A DNA stretch of 64,000 nucleotides from Adiantum capillus-veneris (GCA_014529385.2 CM043971.1:99155985-99219984), one strand, 5' to 3'. Shown: positions 1-12,633, counted from the stretch's first letter. The notes: generated by a model from the letters alone, not told the origin. Program-made: numbers and translations.

Positions 1-430
1 CAGCTTGGCCATTTGCTTGTGGATAATAAGGTGTGGACTTATGGTGAGCTATCATAAAGTTGGTAGTGAGTTCTTTTATTACTCCATTTATAAAATGAGT
101 ACCATTGTCACTCACAATCTCAAAGGGACACCCAAATATTGTAATAATGTTCTCAAAGAGAAACTTGGCAGTTGACCTCGCATCGGCCTTACGTGTTGCC
201 TTGGCTTCCGCCCACTTTGTCACATAGTCAGTGGCAACGATAATATATCGAGATTGAGTGCTACGAGCTGCCGGACTAATGGGGCCTACAAAGTCCAAAC
301 CCCATTTTTCAAATGGTTGAGTCACTTTAACAGGATGTAAGGGCATCCTATCCTTTCGTTGTGTGATCTTGTAACGTTGGCATTCATCACATCCTTTTGC
401 AAAAAGTGATGCATCCTTAAATAAGGTTGG
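1..430 (-). pseudogene. Integrase core fragment of E1
   Basis: Minus-strand conceptual translation matches the integrase core of E2, including the region around WGLDFVGPI, the IVSDNGTHF catalytic block and the YYPQANGQA block before the catalytic Glu. Integrase inserts the element cDNA into host DNA. The frame is broken near 430 where it joins the zinc-binding part, and the C-terminal half lies beyond base 1. It is the continuation of the pol fragments at 431-3706. Confidence 0.8.
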
Positions 431-2280
431 TCACCAATAGCCTGATTGCAACACCTTTCTAGCTGTTAGTTCCCCTGAGAAATGTCCTATGCCTATACCC
501 ATGTGGGCTTCTTGTAGTATGTATAAATACTCATCCTCATGGGCACAACGTCTAAGAATATCATCCTTCCCTAGCTTGTAGAGAGTTTCTGCAATGAGAG
601 AGTAAGGTTCACATTCTTTTAACAGTTTTCGAGCTATGTATTTACGAAGCTCTTTGGGTGGAAAACCATTAACTAGAAAGTTCACAATCTTCTCACTTCA
701 TTCATGTATGGTTTCGACTAGGAATAGAGAAGTATCAGGCAATTCATCATCGACTCCAATAGGGGCTTCACCATTGGGTATGCGAGACAAATGATCAGCC
801 ATGACACGTCTTTTACCAGGTCTCACCACAACGGTAAAATCAAACTCAAGGAGAATTAACAACCATCGTGTAATTCTTCCCGTGGAACAAGGTTTATTTA
901 CTAGATACAACAAGGCTTGATGATCAACATAGAACACAAACTTGTTGGCCAGAAGGTAGTAGAGAAATTTATTCACTGCATAAACCATACCTAAACCTTC
1001 TCGCTCTGTAGTGGTGTAGTTTCTCTCGGCATCATTCAATTGACGACTTGCAAAGCTAATGGGGTAGTCCAGTTTATGTTCTCCTAGTTGAGCAAGAACA
1101 CACCCAGTAGCAAAGTTCGATGCATCAATATGCACATGAAAAATTACATTCCAATCGGACACTGTCAAGGTCTTTTTCAATGACTCATAAGCATGGTCAC
1201 ACTCCGCAGTCCATTGGAACTCAATAAGAAGCTTGTACAAAGGATGAGCTATCTCGGCAAAGTTTAAAATAAACCGTCGGTAATAACCAACATGGCCCAT
1301 GAACCTTTGAACTCCTTTATAGTTTGTAGGTGGTGGCAATTCAACAATGGCTTTAATTTTGCTCTCATCTGTGGAAATCCCATTTTTGGACACTATATGC
1401 CCTAAAATGACTCCATGTTTAACCCAAAATTGGCATTTGAAAGGGTTTAAGGAGATGCGATACAATCTATACTTCTCAAACACTTTTTGTAAGCATGATA
1501 GATGTTCTTTCCAAGAGGAATAAACACAAAGGTCATCTAAGAAAGCTTCACAAAACTCCCTCAAATATTCTCTAAAAGCGATATTTATTAATCTTTGAAA
1601 GGTAGCCAGGGCATTGGTTAAGCCAAAAGCCATAACACGAAATGGGAACACTCCAAATTCGGTTATAAAGACTGTTTTAGCTTGGTCCTACAGCGCAATT
1701 GTGATTTGATTGTAGCTAGAGTACCCATCTAAAAAGTTATAAGCTTCCTTCCCTGCAACTCTTTCAAGCACATGTTCTGAATATGGCAAGGGGTAATGGT
1801 CCCTCCTAGTGGCGGCATTGACCTTCTTGAGATCCACGCACACTCTGAATTTCCCATTCGTTTTTGGCACAATCACTATTGGAGACACCCATTCTGAGTG
1901 CTCAATAGGGTATATGAATCCGCATTCCACAAGCTTTTCAATCTCTTCTTGAACGATTTTTGCATATTTAGGATTCGTTGGGTAGGGTCGTTGCTGAACT
2001 AGTTTAGCCATGCTATTCATGGGGATTGTGTGTTGCACCAAGGAAGGTGGAACACCTTTCATATCAGGATATGTCGAGGCAAATATATCCCTGAATTCCG
2101 TGAGAAGTTCTTTAAGTAGACACTCCTCAGTCTTGGTCAGATCCTGGGCAATGAAAACATGTTTAGACTCTTCTCCTGGGTCTGCTAACTCTATTTCCTT
2201 AACTATCGCTGGACCGTCATAGACTCCATTGCTCCCATCGATAGGTTTTCTTTGAGCCTTTGTATACACAACCTTACGTT
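431..2280 (-). pseudogene. Reverse transcriptase, RNase H and integrase zinc-finger remnant of E1
   Basis: Three consecutive minus-strand blocks. At 1688-2269 is the N-terminal RT part (FRVCVDLKK, FLDGYSSYNQITIAL). At 698-1651 are the RT palm with the FLDDLCVYSS active-site block, the connection domain and RNase H, ending in the MADHLSRIPNG motif. At 431-685 is the integrase zinc-binding region (HMGIGIGHFSGELTARKV). Breaks occur near 1651-1688 and 685-698. Compared with E2, a few residues between the RT connection and RNase H are missing (near 1165). RNase H keeps Asp in the ADHLSR motif, whereas E2 has Asn. No function is expected. Confidence 0.88.
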
Positions 2281-3720
2281 CCTCTGTGGTATAGGATTTG
2301 AAATGTTCAGGTGCAGGGTGTAAGTTTGTGGGGTCCTGTTGTTATGTGGACTGTGATTTCACTTCCGATTCCTTTTGTTGTTGAGCTAACTCTCAATTTT
2401 GTCATCTCCTTACAGTACGGATCAACTTTGGCTTCTCTGTAGCCTCTAGTTGTGCGATGTCAATGGGTTGTGGACTACACCACATAACGCTTTGAAGGTA
2501 TTCACCCCAGTTATCTACCAACTTTCGATGAGCATCACATGCCCCTATATATTAAGCCATTCTGCGATAGATTTCTTTTCATTTATCCTAGCACGCACAT
2601 TTGATTGATATCGTTGCCTCTTAGATCTCTTACTCTTCTTGTTTAATTTTCGATTACGGCCGATCTCTAGTGAAGAGTCACTAGATGAATCACTACTTGT
2701 GTCTTCTGATCCCTTGGATAGATTGTCATCTAGGTTACCACTGGGCCCTGAATGGTTTGTCCCCACATTTGCGCTAAGATTTAACTCAAATTCTTCGTCC
2801 TCAGAGTCATTTCAATTGATGATTCTGACCCCAAATCGTGTGGGCTATAGTCTTGTGAGGTGCTACTGGTTCCAATGCCAGTCAAACTTTCATCTTGTAG
2901 ATCATGAGAAGCTATATGCATTGCTTCTAGCATATTTAAGGGTACAAGTGGTGGTATTTCATCCCCCTCAGGTGTTACCCAGGTCGTCCCCCTATTTCCC
3001 CAAGTGTCTATGGTTGCTGCTAGGTGGACCCAATCCACATTGTCCGACTCAGTCATCCCAGGTAGTACATCCATATAAGGAGAATCTTCCCCAACATCAG
3101 TGTCCACTTTACACGTGTAACAATACTGCAATGGGGCCGAGTGAATTGTGGTGTCAGATCTATGATCAATTATAAACCTGTTTCCTAGAGGATGTGCTTG
3201 ACCAGTAACAAGATCCACTCGAATGACAGAATCTTGGAACTGCAAGTAGACATGGTTTTTAGACTAGTCATGCACCATTTTTGCTTCCCTCATGAAAGCA
3301 CGTCCTAAGATCATCTTCGATGCCATAGTGTGTTTGGAGAAATCCATAACAATGAAGGTAATCCTTATTTTATGTCCAAAGACCTTGATCTTAGATCTTC
3401 TAGCATCCCAATAGGTTTAACAATAGACCCATTGGCCATCTTCACTACTATGGTTGTGGTCGCAAGGTGAGGTCTTCCCATAGTTTCCCAGCAATTTTTA
3501 GTCACAATGCTAACCCCAGCGCCACCATCAAGGATTCCCTTCACAGTTAATCCCTTAGTAGTGATTGGTATGGTCGCATTGGATTCATCACCCTTAAAGT
3601 ATTGTCCCAACTTATTAACAGGTATTTCTATAACAAGGTTCTCATCTAGGTTGGGTTGTGGATCTAAGTGTTCCTCCTCTGTTGGCATCTCCCCAGCTCC
3701 ATCCATCTGGGCAAATTGTG
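2281..3720 (-). pseudogene. Retropepsin and Ser/Asp-rich linker remnant of E1
   Basis: At 3365-3706 is a minus-strand aspartic protease start with GILDGGAGVSIVTKNCWE. The catalytic triad reads DGG rather than D(S/T)G, the same as in E2. At 2781-3245 is the linker portion (YCYTCKVDTDVGEDSPYMD; LAATIDTWGNRGTTWVTPEG). At 2545-2766 is an acidic, serine-rich segment followed by a basic stretch, matching E2 polyprotein residues 265-370. Stops and frame changes near 2540, 2780 and 3260 separate the pieces. The retropepsin would process Gag-Pol. Confidence 0.82.
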
Positions 3721-3754
3721 GTAGCCCAAACTTTAGTTCTCAATCGAGGAAGGC

Positions 3755-6700
3755 TCAAAGAGCTGAGACTAGCTCAGGGTCTTTATATAGTTTGGACATG
3801 ATGGTGGTTCTAACTTCTGAAGACATGAAATCCATCAATTTGGCAATGTTTAACGGCACCTTTTGGCCTTGAGTCCCTTGACGTGGGGAAGATGGGATCT
3901 CCATTTCTTCGATAGGATCAAGTAGTCCCTTTGTAAACATTCTTTGCATCAAGAAGTGAGTACGTCCACTTTCCCATGACTTTAAGTCACTTTCTTCTTG
4001 GATGACATTAGGTATGGCTAAGGGTCTATGGTCTTGGTGAGATTGTTGTTGCGTAGGGAACACGGTGTCTGTAATCTGGATCTTCCTAGGTGCTCGGTAT
4101 CTTCTACCAAACTCCTTAATTGCTTGACTCGCTCCATCTCCTCTGTAGGGTTTGGGTAAGTTATTATCTTCTTTTTGGATCCTGGCCATTGTGACTCATG
4201 AAAATCTTCCTTGTTGGTTTCTATCTTAGTGATTGTTTTGGTCTCAATGGTTTCACCTGAATCCAAATCCTCTTCAACGTCGTTCATATATACAGGGTCT
4301 TCACCAGTCCCTATGTTGGTCTTTGAACTGGGGTCTGACTTCGCTGTTTTTTACGATCTCTTCCTTCGTGTTTTCTTCTTTTCTGCAATTGGGCAATTGA
4401 TGCCGTGTCTCTTTCCTCAAGAATATAATTTTGTTTTTGGAGCATCGATCGTGTGAGTACGTTTACTGGTACCACAGGGGTACTTTGTGATGGCTCCTCG
4501 ATAACTTCAATCAAGTTTAACGGCGTGATATTCGGTGCATTTGGATTATTTGGACATTGGGCAATCAAATGATCTATGCCACATCGATTACACATGAGTA
4601 TCGGCATTGTAGACGTACTCGCTTGATTGGTTTGCATTAGTGTGGCATTATTTTGTAGTCTAATAGGACACTCGACTACACGATGTGGACCTCCACACTC
4701 ATAGCATTTAAGAGGTGGTCTCTGAGTAGTGTAATTGATATTTTGGCCTCTTGCCGCAAGAGCAGCTACTTGATATATAGGTTTGACTTGTCCCCAATAG
4801 TCCTCCATGTAGTATTGTGGACTTTCTTCAAGCACATCCATCCCATAGGCAATATTAGGATCTATATCTTCCTCACAGCCTTCCAAACAAGAAATAGATG
4901 ACTCACAACCCACTTGATTCACATAAGTGATTCTCGGATGTGGTGGTTGCGGTCCTAGCACTGGAGGTGGTAAAGGTGTTGTTTGAACAACATTTTGGGC
5001 CCTAGGGACCATGTGTTGTGATGTTTGTTCAAGAGGTGGGGCCGGAATCAATGCAGGCACTCAAGGTGTGTCTGTCCATGCTAAGGTTGGTCTATTGGCC
5101 ATCGCGCGCTTAAATACTATGCAATCCTTAGCTTGATGACCATACCTTCCACATGCATTGCAATTCCCATTGAATTTTACTTTAAAAGTAGGGCATTCAC
5201 TGGTACTATGCGGTCCATAGCATACTGAGCACCATTGTTGCTCCCTTCTTGGATACATATGATTGTTCTGCATAGCACGATTGTCTCTAAGACTCTCTTG
5301 AATAGCCTTGGTGAGATCTGCTAAAGTCATCTCAGATATCTTTGGCTCCTTAGAAATAGGCTTTAGGGTCATTGGTTGATGCCCCGATGCTTGTGAGCTA
5401 ATAGATTTAGACTCAACAGACACTCTTTCTCCTTGAATCATTAAATTATCCTCCAATTGGATCGCATTGGTGGTGACTGCTTCCCAAGTGGTGATACCTC
5501 TAATGATTAAGCCATTGTAGATATCCTCATGTTGTAATACCCTAATGAATCTATCAAGCAATCGGTTATTGTTGAAGCGCTCATTTGGTTTACATCGAGA
5601 ATTCAAATGCTTCAAGCGACTAATAAAGTCTCTCACCGACTCTCCTCCTCTCGTTGGGCTTTCTAGAGTTGAGAGGCTACACCCCAAAGTACTCCCTCTC
5701 GTATGTATTCTTTTAAGAACAGTCTCCTAAGAGTAGGGTAAATCGTTTTTCCTTCCACCCTTAGGGTTCTATACCAATCCCCAACCTTCCCACTTAAGGT
5801 TAGGTTTAAAGCATTGCTCTTATGTAGGTCATTGTGTTCTCCTAGAGAATCGCATATTTGTTCAAACACTTTGATATGCTTTCTCACATCCCCGTCTCCA
5901 CTAAATTTTTGTGTGAGCTTGGCTATTTGTATTGCCTTACTTATAGGCTCTCTATTAGGTGCGTTACGCATATTCTTAGCAATAGATCGACCGATAGCTT
6001 GAGCAAATGTTGCCAAGTCACCTAAGTGAGCAGGCACCGTGGGTGGAGGTGCTCTAGATACTACATGTGGAGTAGGTATTGGCATCGGGCTTGGTGCATA
6101 GGAAGCCCTTGGGTTCCACGTTGGGTAGGATGTTGTGCCATGTGGTGGTCCATAGTTCATATGTGTGGACCTAGGCATAGCAGATGCTGGATGTGACATG
6201 CTAATGCTAACCGGTATAGTCCCATGGAAATAAGAACTTGGGTGTTGTGGTTGGGGAGCATAGGTAGTTGACATAGGCCCTTTCGATTTTAACTCTGTTT
6301 GTTGCTCTGCCTTGCGTAAGCTCTCCCATCGGGTAATATGACCTCGGAGGGAAATAACTCTGAAGAGTCAGGAGGTGCAGTGAATGAAGTATTCACATGC
6401 ACATTTTCTAAGGACATAGGGTCTACGTTGGTCACGAATGGAGAATTTACTTCCCCACCTCCCTCATTTATATCATTAGCTCCATGTTCGGAGCGAGTGG
6501 CTCTACTAAAGGTTTCCTTCAAGCGGCTAAGCACGTTCGGCCCGGACCGCGGGCCCATGGCATGCATGTCTTCGCTTGAGCTATCGGGATTAGGCATTGG
6601 GAAACCCTCCATGACGTCGTAGTCAGAGGAAGAGTCACTAGCCGCTATGTTCGGGTCTTCGTTTGTACTACCTTGGGTCCCCGCCGAGGGCCCGGAACCT

Positions 6701-6816
6701 AAAGTAGGTGGATATTGAGAACTCGCGTAAGTCAAAATTCTCTCTAGTTGCTCCATCTCTAGCACACGATCAAAGTGCATATGCATGCGCCTTTGGCAAC
6801 CTACAAGCGTCGGCAA
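3755..6816 (-). pseudogene. Gag remnant of E1 with four CCHC-type zinc knuckles
   Basis: Five minus-strand pieces (6289-6816, 5663-6274, 5061-5687, 4311-5060, 3755-4287) match the E2 gag region. The first is acidic and Ser-rich. The second is Pro-rich and leads into the capsid-type gag domain (IAKLTQKFSGDGDVRKHIKV, GKVGDWYRTLRVEGK). The third continues that domain (GESVRDFISRLKHLNSR) and carries knuckles CSVCYGPHSTSEC and CNACGRYGHQAKDC. The fourth carries CYECGGPHRVVEC and CNRCGIDHLIAQC. Three of the four use CX2CX3HX4C spacing; one is classical CX2CX4HX4C. Gag packages element RNA in virus-like particles. Gag and protease appear to share one frame here apart from two stops near 3740-3765. 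Confidence 0.85.
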
Positions 6817-6839
6817 ATAACCTCGAAGGTTAACCGCTT

Positions 6840-7551
6840 ACCTTTTTTAAGCGTCCGTTTTCACTCGTGTCTTTTACATTTTTAATGTTTGATTTTTTTT
6901 CTTATTAAATTGTGTGATAGCTCGAAATGAGCGTATCAATTAGAGGGTCGCTGTGTGCTTTACAACACAATTTTCGGGCATTTGAAGTTCCATTGGTCCT
7001 CAAAAAATCGATTTTTAGCTACGTGTGAAGCTAAAATTTGTAATTTTAAAAGGTGGCTAAGGCCTAGGCTTGAGCGTGAGCTTGGGCTTGGGTTTGGGAG
7101 ATATTCCCGATCCCGGTCCTACCTTTAATATTTTTTTTAAAATTTTTAAAAAAAGGATAAGGTCGCCGCGGCCTGCGCGAGAGCACACACACACACACTC
7201 TATCTACCTACTTCTAACTAATACACCTACTGTCACACACTAACACACTCTATTAGCTTTTACAGATCTACTTCCCACTTACTGTACATTACATTACACA
7301 TAAAACTAACAACCTTAATACAGAGAGAATAAACATAGTACCTTTGAAAACTCCATTAACAAAGAAAACTAACAACCTTAATACACAGAGAATAAACACA
7401 GTACCTTTGAAAACTCCATTAACAAAAAAAAACACAGTATAACACAAAATCCTTCTTCTCAACATACACACCCTCCTTTCTTACCTTTCCTACAATTGAA
7501 ATTGCACCACAAAAGAAGCACAGAGTGCCATTCAAGCTTAGTGTATGGCAT
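6840..7551 (-). other. E1 untranslated leader with tandem duplication and G-tracts
   Basis: Sequence between gag and the primer site. It holds an imperfect tandem duplication of about 65 bp (roughly 7304-7431), short (AC)n and A-rich stretches, and three GGG tracts at 7084-7098. Those tracts correspond in position to a longer G-tract run in the E2 leader. No open frame is convincing. Confidence 0.6.
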
Positions 7552-7568
7552 TCCCCGGCAACGGCGCA
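7552..7568 (-). promoter_or_regulatory. Primer binding site, tRNA-Asp type (E1)
   Basis: The minus strand just inside the 5' LTR reads close to TGGCGCCGTTGCCGGGGA, the complement of the 3' end of plant tRNA-Asp(GTC), with one change in the first bases. It primes minus-strand DNA synthesis. Five A/T bases separate it from the LTR, as in E2. Confidence 0.85.
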
Positions 7569-7573
7569 AAAAA

Positions 7574-8145
7574 TGTGCGTGTATGTCGCACGTGTCAATG
7601 CAAGGAACTTGTTGATACATTGCGTGCGAGCCACAAATGGCTCCAAGTACACAACAAGCCTAAACTAGTAAGCTCAAAGATGACGATGGTGTGTCACTCA
7701 CCGCTCTACGCTTGCTTCGTGGAGGATTCCTTGCCGCGAAGAAGAGGGAGACGCCGCTACGCCGCGCTCAACCGCCTCGCCGCCGTCGTGCCGTCGCAAT
7801 GCTCGATCGCACACACACTCCATCTCTCTCTCTCACGCATACACACACACACAAGGAGATAAGGAAGAAGAAGATGGAGATGGAGAAAGAGCACTCTTCA
7901 ATTGCACAAATGAGAGAATGAGTGAATTTTATGTATAATTGACTTTTATATGAGCTTGCCCCATTCACACTTGGGCGCCCATGCTTAGCCAATCTTACCC
8001 AAACGTTATCCAGTTTTAGAGTGCGCCTCTCATCGGCGATCACTCTTACCCTTTTCCTATTGGACCGACAAGCCCAGTACCTAACTCTACCAAATAAATA
8101 TACGATGTCCGTTGTAGGTGATAGGAATGTGCGTGAGGGTTAACA
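7574..8145 (-). repeat. E1 5' LTR (572 bp)
   Basis: On the plus strand it starts TGTGCG and ends GGTTAACA, giving TG...CA ends on the minus strand. It aligns along its length with the two E2 LTRs at 27137-27720 and 39962-40549. A TATA-like A/T stretch near 8088-8101 (minus strand) is the likely promoter. It contains short CT and CA repeats. Its pair is outside the window. Confidence 0.88.
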
Positions 8146-8692
8146 ACCAAGTAGAGCTTATCACTCTATTATGGAAGATTGATAGGACATGCTTGTGGCA
8201 GCTTAGGCTCTCAAGCGCCAAATGAATTAGTCATCCATTCTAGAACGATGTCGTAGGGTAACATAGGGATCCTCTATCCGCTAGAAAAAGGGCTAATGAA
8301 TAGGCTTTACCTCTAATGTCATAATAACTAATATCTAGTTCTCCTAAATGATTTTCTCATGTTAAATTGATCATTTAATATGGAGAAGTACCAGGGGAGA
8401 AAAAGCTAGAATATTGGTTAAGCTGACAGATCCACCACAGTAGGGATCCAAAGGAGGGAAAATAGGGATCCAAAGGGGGGGGCATCTGCAAAAGACCAAT
8501 TTTTGCAATAATGGGCTTTAAAGACCCTAAGGTTTAGCCTATGAAACTTCCAAAATGCTAAGGTTCCAAAAATCAAAGGTTGTGTCCAATGGTCAACAAG
8601 CTTAGGAAAGTTGGATGCTTTGTGTGTGTACAAAAAGTCTTCATGAGTCCTACATAGGAGGGGGCGAGCCTTGCAAGTAGGGGAAGAGGGAG

Positions 8693-8774
<82 letters not shown>

Positions 8775-9965
8775 GCTTCCTTTACTCAAAAGGAATGAGG
8801 GACACATGTCAGCTCGCTAGCCCACATGCCCACAAGGTGCACTGAAATCCTATTGGATGGCCATGGAGGTGGACAATGAGAATTAGGCTAGAATAAACCT
8901 AGTTTAGTTCATTTAAAAACACTTAATAAAAGAACCAATAAGAATTAAGCTCTCTAGAAGAATATTTGACAGTCTCCCAAGGGGTCCAATGAGCATTCAA
9001 CAGCCCAATGGCTTGCCTAATTCCTATTGGTTAGGAGACAAAGGGGTCCAATGAGAGTTTAGTTGCATTAATTAAATACCTAAAGCTCTCACAAAAGGGG
9101 AAAGAGGGACACATGTCATAAGGCTATCACTTATGCTACTTAATTTTCATTGGTAAGCTGGGAGAGGTCCAATGGGGTGTCAACATGAGTAAATTGCATG
9201 AGGGGTCGTCCAAGAGAGGGAGGGGGCTGAATTTCTCAAGTCATAATTCTACACACACTCACACTAGCTCAGGTGTGAAGCAAGAAGACTCTCTCTCTCC
9301 TTCTCAAGCTTTAATGGAAAGTTTATCTCCTACTCCAAGCTTGTGAGAAGGGAGGCCTACACCACAACTCTTGGCTTTGTGATGCAAATCCAACCAAGTG
9401 CCAAGCTTCAATGCATGCTCATATCCTCTACCATGCTAATTACTAACCTATGCTATGCTAATATGAGTGATTATGTTAGGAGATGTACATCTTTCTCGTA
9501 AGACTACTCCTTCCTCTCAATCTACTCTCATACCCCGCTAGCTCTCACCATCTTCAAAGGTGTGTGAGGTCTTGAGTCTGAGACTGTGAAGGAATTTATG
9601 TTGTGTTTTATCAGTGTCTTGCTTAGTGCTTGAAGCTTCCATCTTCATTGCACTAGCTAGTTATTGAAGGAACACAAAGGATTGTATTGTAAAATGTCTC
9701 CCTTGATGGGGGAAACCTATAATACAAAGCCTTTTAGAGGGGGGACCGGCTCCATGAAAATCCGGTCCTCAACTGTTGTCAATAGCTTAAATTCTCTCTC
9801 TTTTGAAGTATTGTTCATGCCTATCTAACTAGTTCTTATGCTTTTTGTTGCTCTCTCCACCCAAGCACTCTTGCTATGCTCATTAGGAATCTATTCTAAT
9901 GAAATTCTCACTACGTCTATGCTATTTTCCGCTACACACAAGTTACTAGGCCATTAAATGTTACA
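8146..9965 (+). mobile_element. Chromovirus 3' end: polypurine region and 3' LTR
   Basis: Bases 8146-9965 align with 42133-42172 joined to 49911-51748 of chromovirus C. The LTR probably starts at TGATAGG (8180) after a purine-rich tract and ends AATGTTACA at 9965. It contains an (AC)n microsatellite (about 8694-8773) at the same LTR position as in copy C. No primer site follows 9965, so this is a 3' or solo LTR. The body of this chromovirus would lie left of E1, outside the window. Confidence 0.78.
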
Positions 9966-9966
9966 T

Positions 9967-10002
<36 letters not shown>

Positions 10003-10184
10003 TGAAATGTTGTTTTCTTCAAAAGGCCAAAATGACCTATGAGACCAAACTAATACAATCTTGGTGGATCTAATCCAATGCCGTGTACAAAAAAGAAGAA
10101 GAAGAAGTAAAGTGAAAGATTAAAATCATCATCAATGTCCAATGGATAGAGAATTAGGATTAGGATTTATGATATATATATCTT

Positions 10185-10305
10185 TTGGATTAGGATTAGG
10201 GTTTAGGTTTAGGATATAGTTTTATTTAAGCTTAGATTTAGGATTATGGTTAAATCTAAGGTTAGGATCATGGTTTAGATTTAGGGTTATGCCTAAGCTT
10301 TAAAA
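10185..10305 (+). repeat. Degenerate telomere-like TTTAGG repeats
   Basis: Interrupted variants of the plant telomere unit TTTAGGG (TTAGGATTAGGG, TTTAGGTTTAGG, TTTAGGGTTATG) run through about 120 bp. A shorter run lies at 11205-11230. They lie inside the CACTA remnant, so this is an internal degenerate array and not a chromosome end. Confidence 0.55.
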
Positions 10306-11249
10306 CTAGATAGAATGTAGAGATGGTAGATAGATAGAGAGGATAGAGAGTAGAGAGGGAGGATAGAGAGAGTAATAGTAGATAAATCTCTATTTCTCTC
10401 TACCCTATCTCTCTAGTGTCTACCCTCTTTCTCTATCATATTGCACTCGACTTACCCCTCTCTACCACTGTATAGAGAGAGGGATAATTAGGTGTAGGTA
10501 TAGAGAGGGATGATTAGGTATCTACCTCCCTCTAGAAAGGGGTAGATATAGAGATACCTTAGCTCGCCACTGGCTTTTTGTCATTTCTTATGCACACCTT
10601 GGGGTGGACATGTGTGAACACGGACCCAAGGGATTCTTTTGGCTTGTAATTTTTGAAGTGGACTTTCCTCTTTCATTTAGAGGCTGAGTGTCTAGAAGCT
10701 GCCACCTCAACATTTGTTGTATAGTAGAATTTGACCGGGCTATGATGTAAACGATTCGTAGAGAGGATGACATAACAAGGGGGTGTAGAGAAGCTCAACT
10801 ATATGTACGAGATGGGACTTAGTCTCTCTCCCTCTCTTTTTCACTCTCACAGACACACGTTCATCTTCACACATTTTCTTCGGCTTCAGTTGTGAAGAGT
10901 TATGGTTGCAAGTGGAGCCAGTGTTTTGTGTTGTACGCAGTGGGAGAGTGATCTTGTTGTAGAGTGCTTTGAAGAAGAGCTTCTTTATTGTGCTCCTTTC
11001 TCAATATCTTTTCACAATAAGCTAAGAGAGCTCGTCGCCAGCACCATGTAAAGCCTTTCAGAACATGCGATCAACGCAATGATACAATTGCCTTGGGTGA
11101 AATATGTGCAGTGCTTGGGAAAAGAGTATGCTAAAAAATGTGTGCAGTTTCTATATATGTATGTTTAGAGTTATGTATGTGATGGCCACTGCAAGGTATA
11201 TTATCTATAGGTTTAGGTTTAGGTTTAGGATTATTTAAAACAATACCAA

Positions 11250-11730
11250 CTTCAAAAATGGCTTGTCCTTGAGCCGTTTGTGCATGTGAGCTTGCAAATA
11301 GCTTGCATGCAGCTTTTTAGGTTTAGGTATGTAGTTTCTTGCAAGCTCACATGCGTGAACGACTTGTGGGAAAGTCATTTCTGAAGCCTGCAAGCGTTTT
11401 TACATTTGAAAAATGTTGCAGACTTAAAAAATGGCTTGTCTGCGAGCCGTTCGTGCATGTGAGCTTGCAAATAGCTTGCATGTAGCTTCCATGGGTTTAC
11501 GTAGGTAGAGAGAGGGATGATTAGGTATCTCACATGCACAAACGATTAAAGAAAAGTCGTTTCTAAAGTCCGTTGCATTTTTGTGTTTCAAAAACTTTGA
11601 TGACTTCAAAAACACTTTGTCAGTGAGCCGTTTGCACATGTGAGCTTGAAAATAGCTTGCATGTAGCTTCCATGGGTTTAGGTATGTAGTCATCTACAAG
11701 CTCACATACATAAAAAACTCACGAGAAAGG
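11250..11730 (+). repeat. Three ~170-bp tandem units with internal hairpin arms
   Basis: A unit beginning near ATGGCTTGTC and containing GTGCATGTGAGCTTGCAA recurs three times (about 11256, 11430, 11598). In the first unit the arm at 11273-11296 is nearly the reverse complement of 11339-11363, so each unit could fold into a stem-loop of roughly 25 bp. Later units are less perfect. No coding role is seen. Confidence 0.65.
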
Positions 11731-12319
11731 TATGTAGTACGCAATTGTGAAGAGTTATGGCTACAAGTGGAACCATTGTTTTGTGTTGTAAGTAATGGAA
11801 GAGTGCTCCCGTTGATGTAGAGTGCTTTGAAGAAGAGCTTTTTTATTGTGCTCCTTGTATGAAGCCTTTCAGAATATGTGATAAATGAGAGGATGCAGTC
11901 GCTCGATGAAATGTGTGCGGTGCTCGGGAAAAGAGTATGTGTTCAAGAATGTGTGCGGTTTATGTATATGTATGTTTAGGTTATGTACGTGATCATTAAA
12001 GACGATATTATAACCCGATGGTTTTGATCTTTGTGCACCTTTAGACCGAGGTGTGCGGGGATCGGGCACGGCTAGAGAATTTGAGGTAGTTTACACTAGT
12101 TAGGGCATGGCTAGAGCTGAACAAGAGGCAAAGGGGTTTTGTCGGCTACATGGATTGTCATGTAGACATGGGTGTGTAGATTTATCTCACCCACAAATAT
12201 AGGCATTGACCAATAAAGACGAGATTATAACAAGGTGATCTTGATCTTTGTGCACCTCTAGACCGAGGTGAGTGGGGATTGGGACATGGATATAGAATGT
12301 GAGGCAGTTTACATTATAA

Positions 12320-12340
12320 TTAATGGTTTTTGATTGCTAC

Positions 12341-12431
<91 letters not shown>

Positions 12432-12435
12432 AATT
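12320..12435 (+). repeat. (GA)n microsatellite, about 86 bp
   Basis: An uninterrupted GA run occupies about 12343-12428 inside the CACTA remnant, just before the transposase-like segment. The open frames across it are dinucleotide artefacts. The inner CACTA also carries large GA arrays in the equivalent 5' interval. Confidence 0.9.
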
Positions 12436-12633
12436 TATGTTTAATTTTGGGTTTAGGGTATTCACAGTCATTATGAGTAGTGATGATGATGTGAGGCGGT
12501 CCAACCAAGATGCCTACAACAAGGATCTTGTGTCTTTGTAATCAATGCAAACATGCTATGTGATAGATAAGGCGCGTTTCTTTGCAGCACGTTTGCAAGT
12601 TTGGCGAGTTCGACCCATCTATTATAGGTCGTA

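Larger units (their letters stand above)
1..8145 (-). mobile_element. Ty3/gypsy LTR retrotransposon E1, 5' part, decayed
   Basis: Read on the minus strand, this stretch holds a 5' LTR (7574-8145), a tRNA-Asp primer site, a leader, gag, protease, reverse transcriptase, RNase H and the start of integrase, which runs off the window at base 1. The protein fragments are collinear with the better preserved E2 (27137-40549), so both belong to one family. Long non-chromodomain pol and the Asp primer suggest the non-chromovirus (Athila/Tat-like) branch; this clade call is tentative. Stops and frameshifts interrupt every domain, so the copy is dead. The right LTR edge abuts ACCAA (8146-8150), the probable target duplication. 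Its partner and the 3' LTR lie outside the window. E1 sits in the 3' end of an older chromovirus. Confidence 0.9.

Noticed and set aside
8418-8807. Minus-strand frames with long Cys-Val repeats
   Set aside because: They are translations of the (AC)n array inside the chromovirus LTR.
10185-10305. Telomere or chromosome end
   Set aside because: TTTAGG-like units are degenerate, short and embedded in a CACTA remnant.
12320-12541. Arg-Glu and Ser-Leu repeat frames on both strands
   Set aside because: Dinucleotide (GA)n artefacts; the same sequence is open in several frames.
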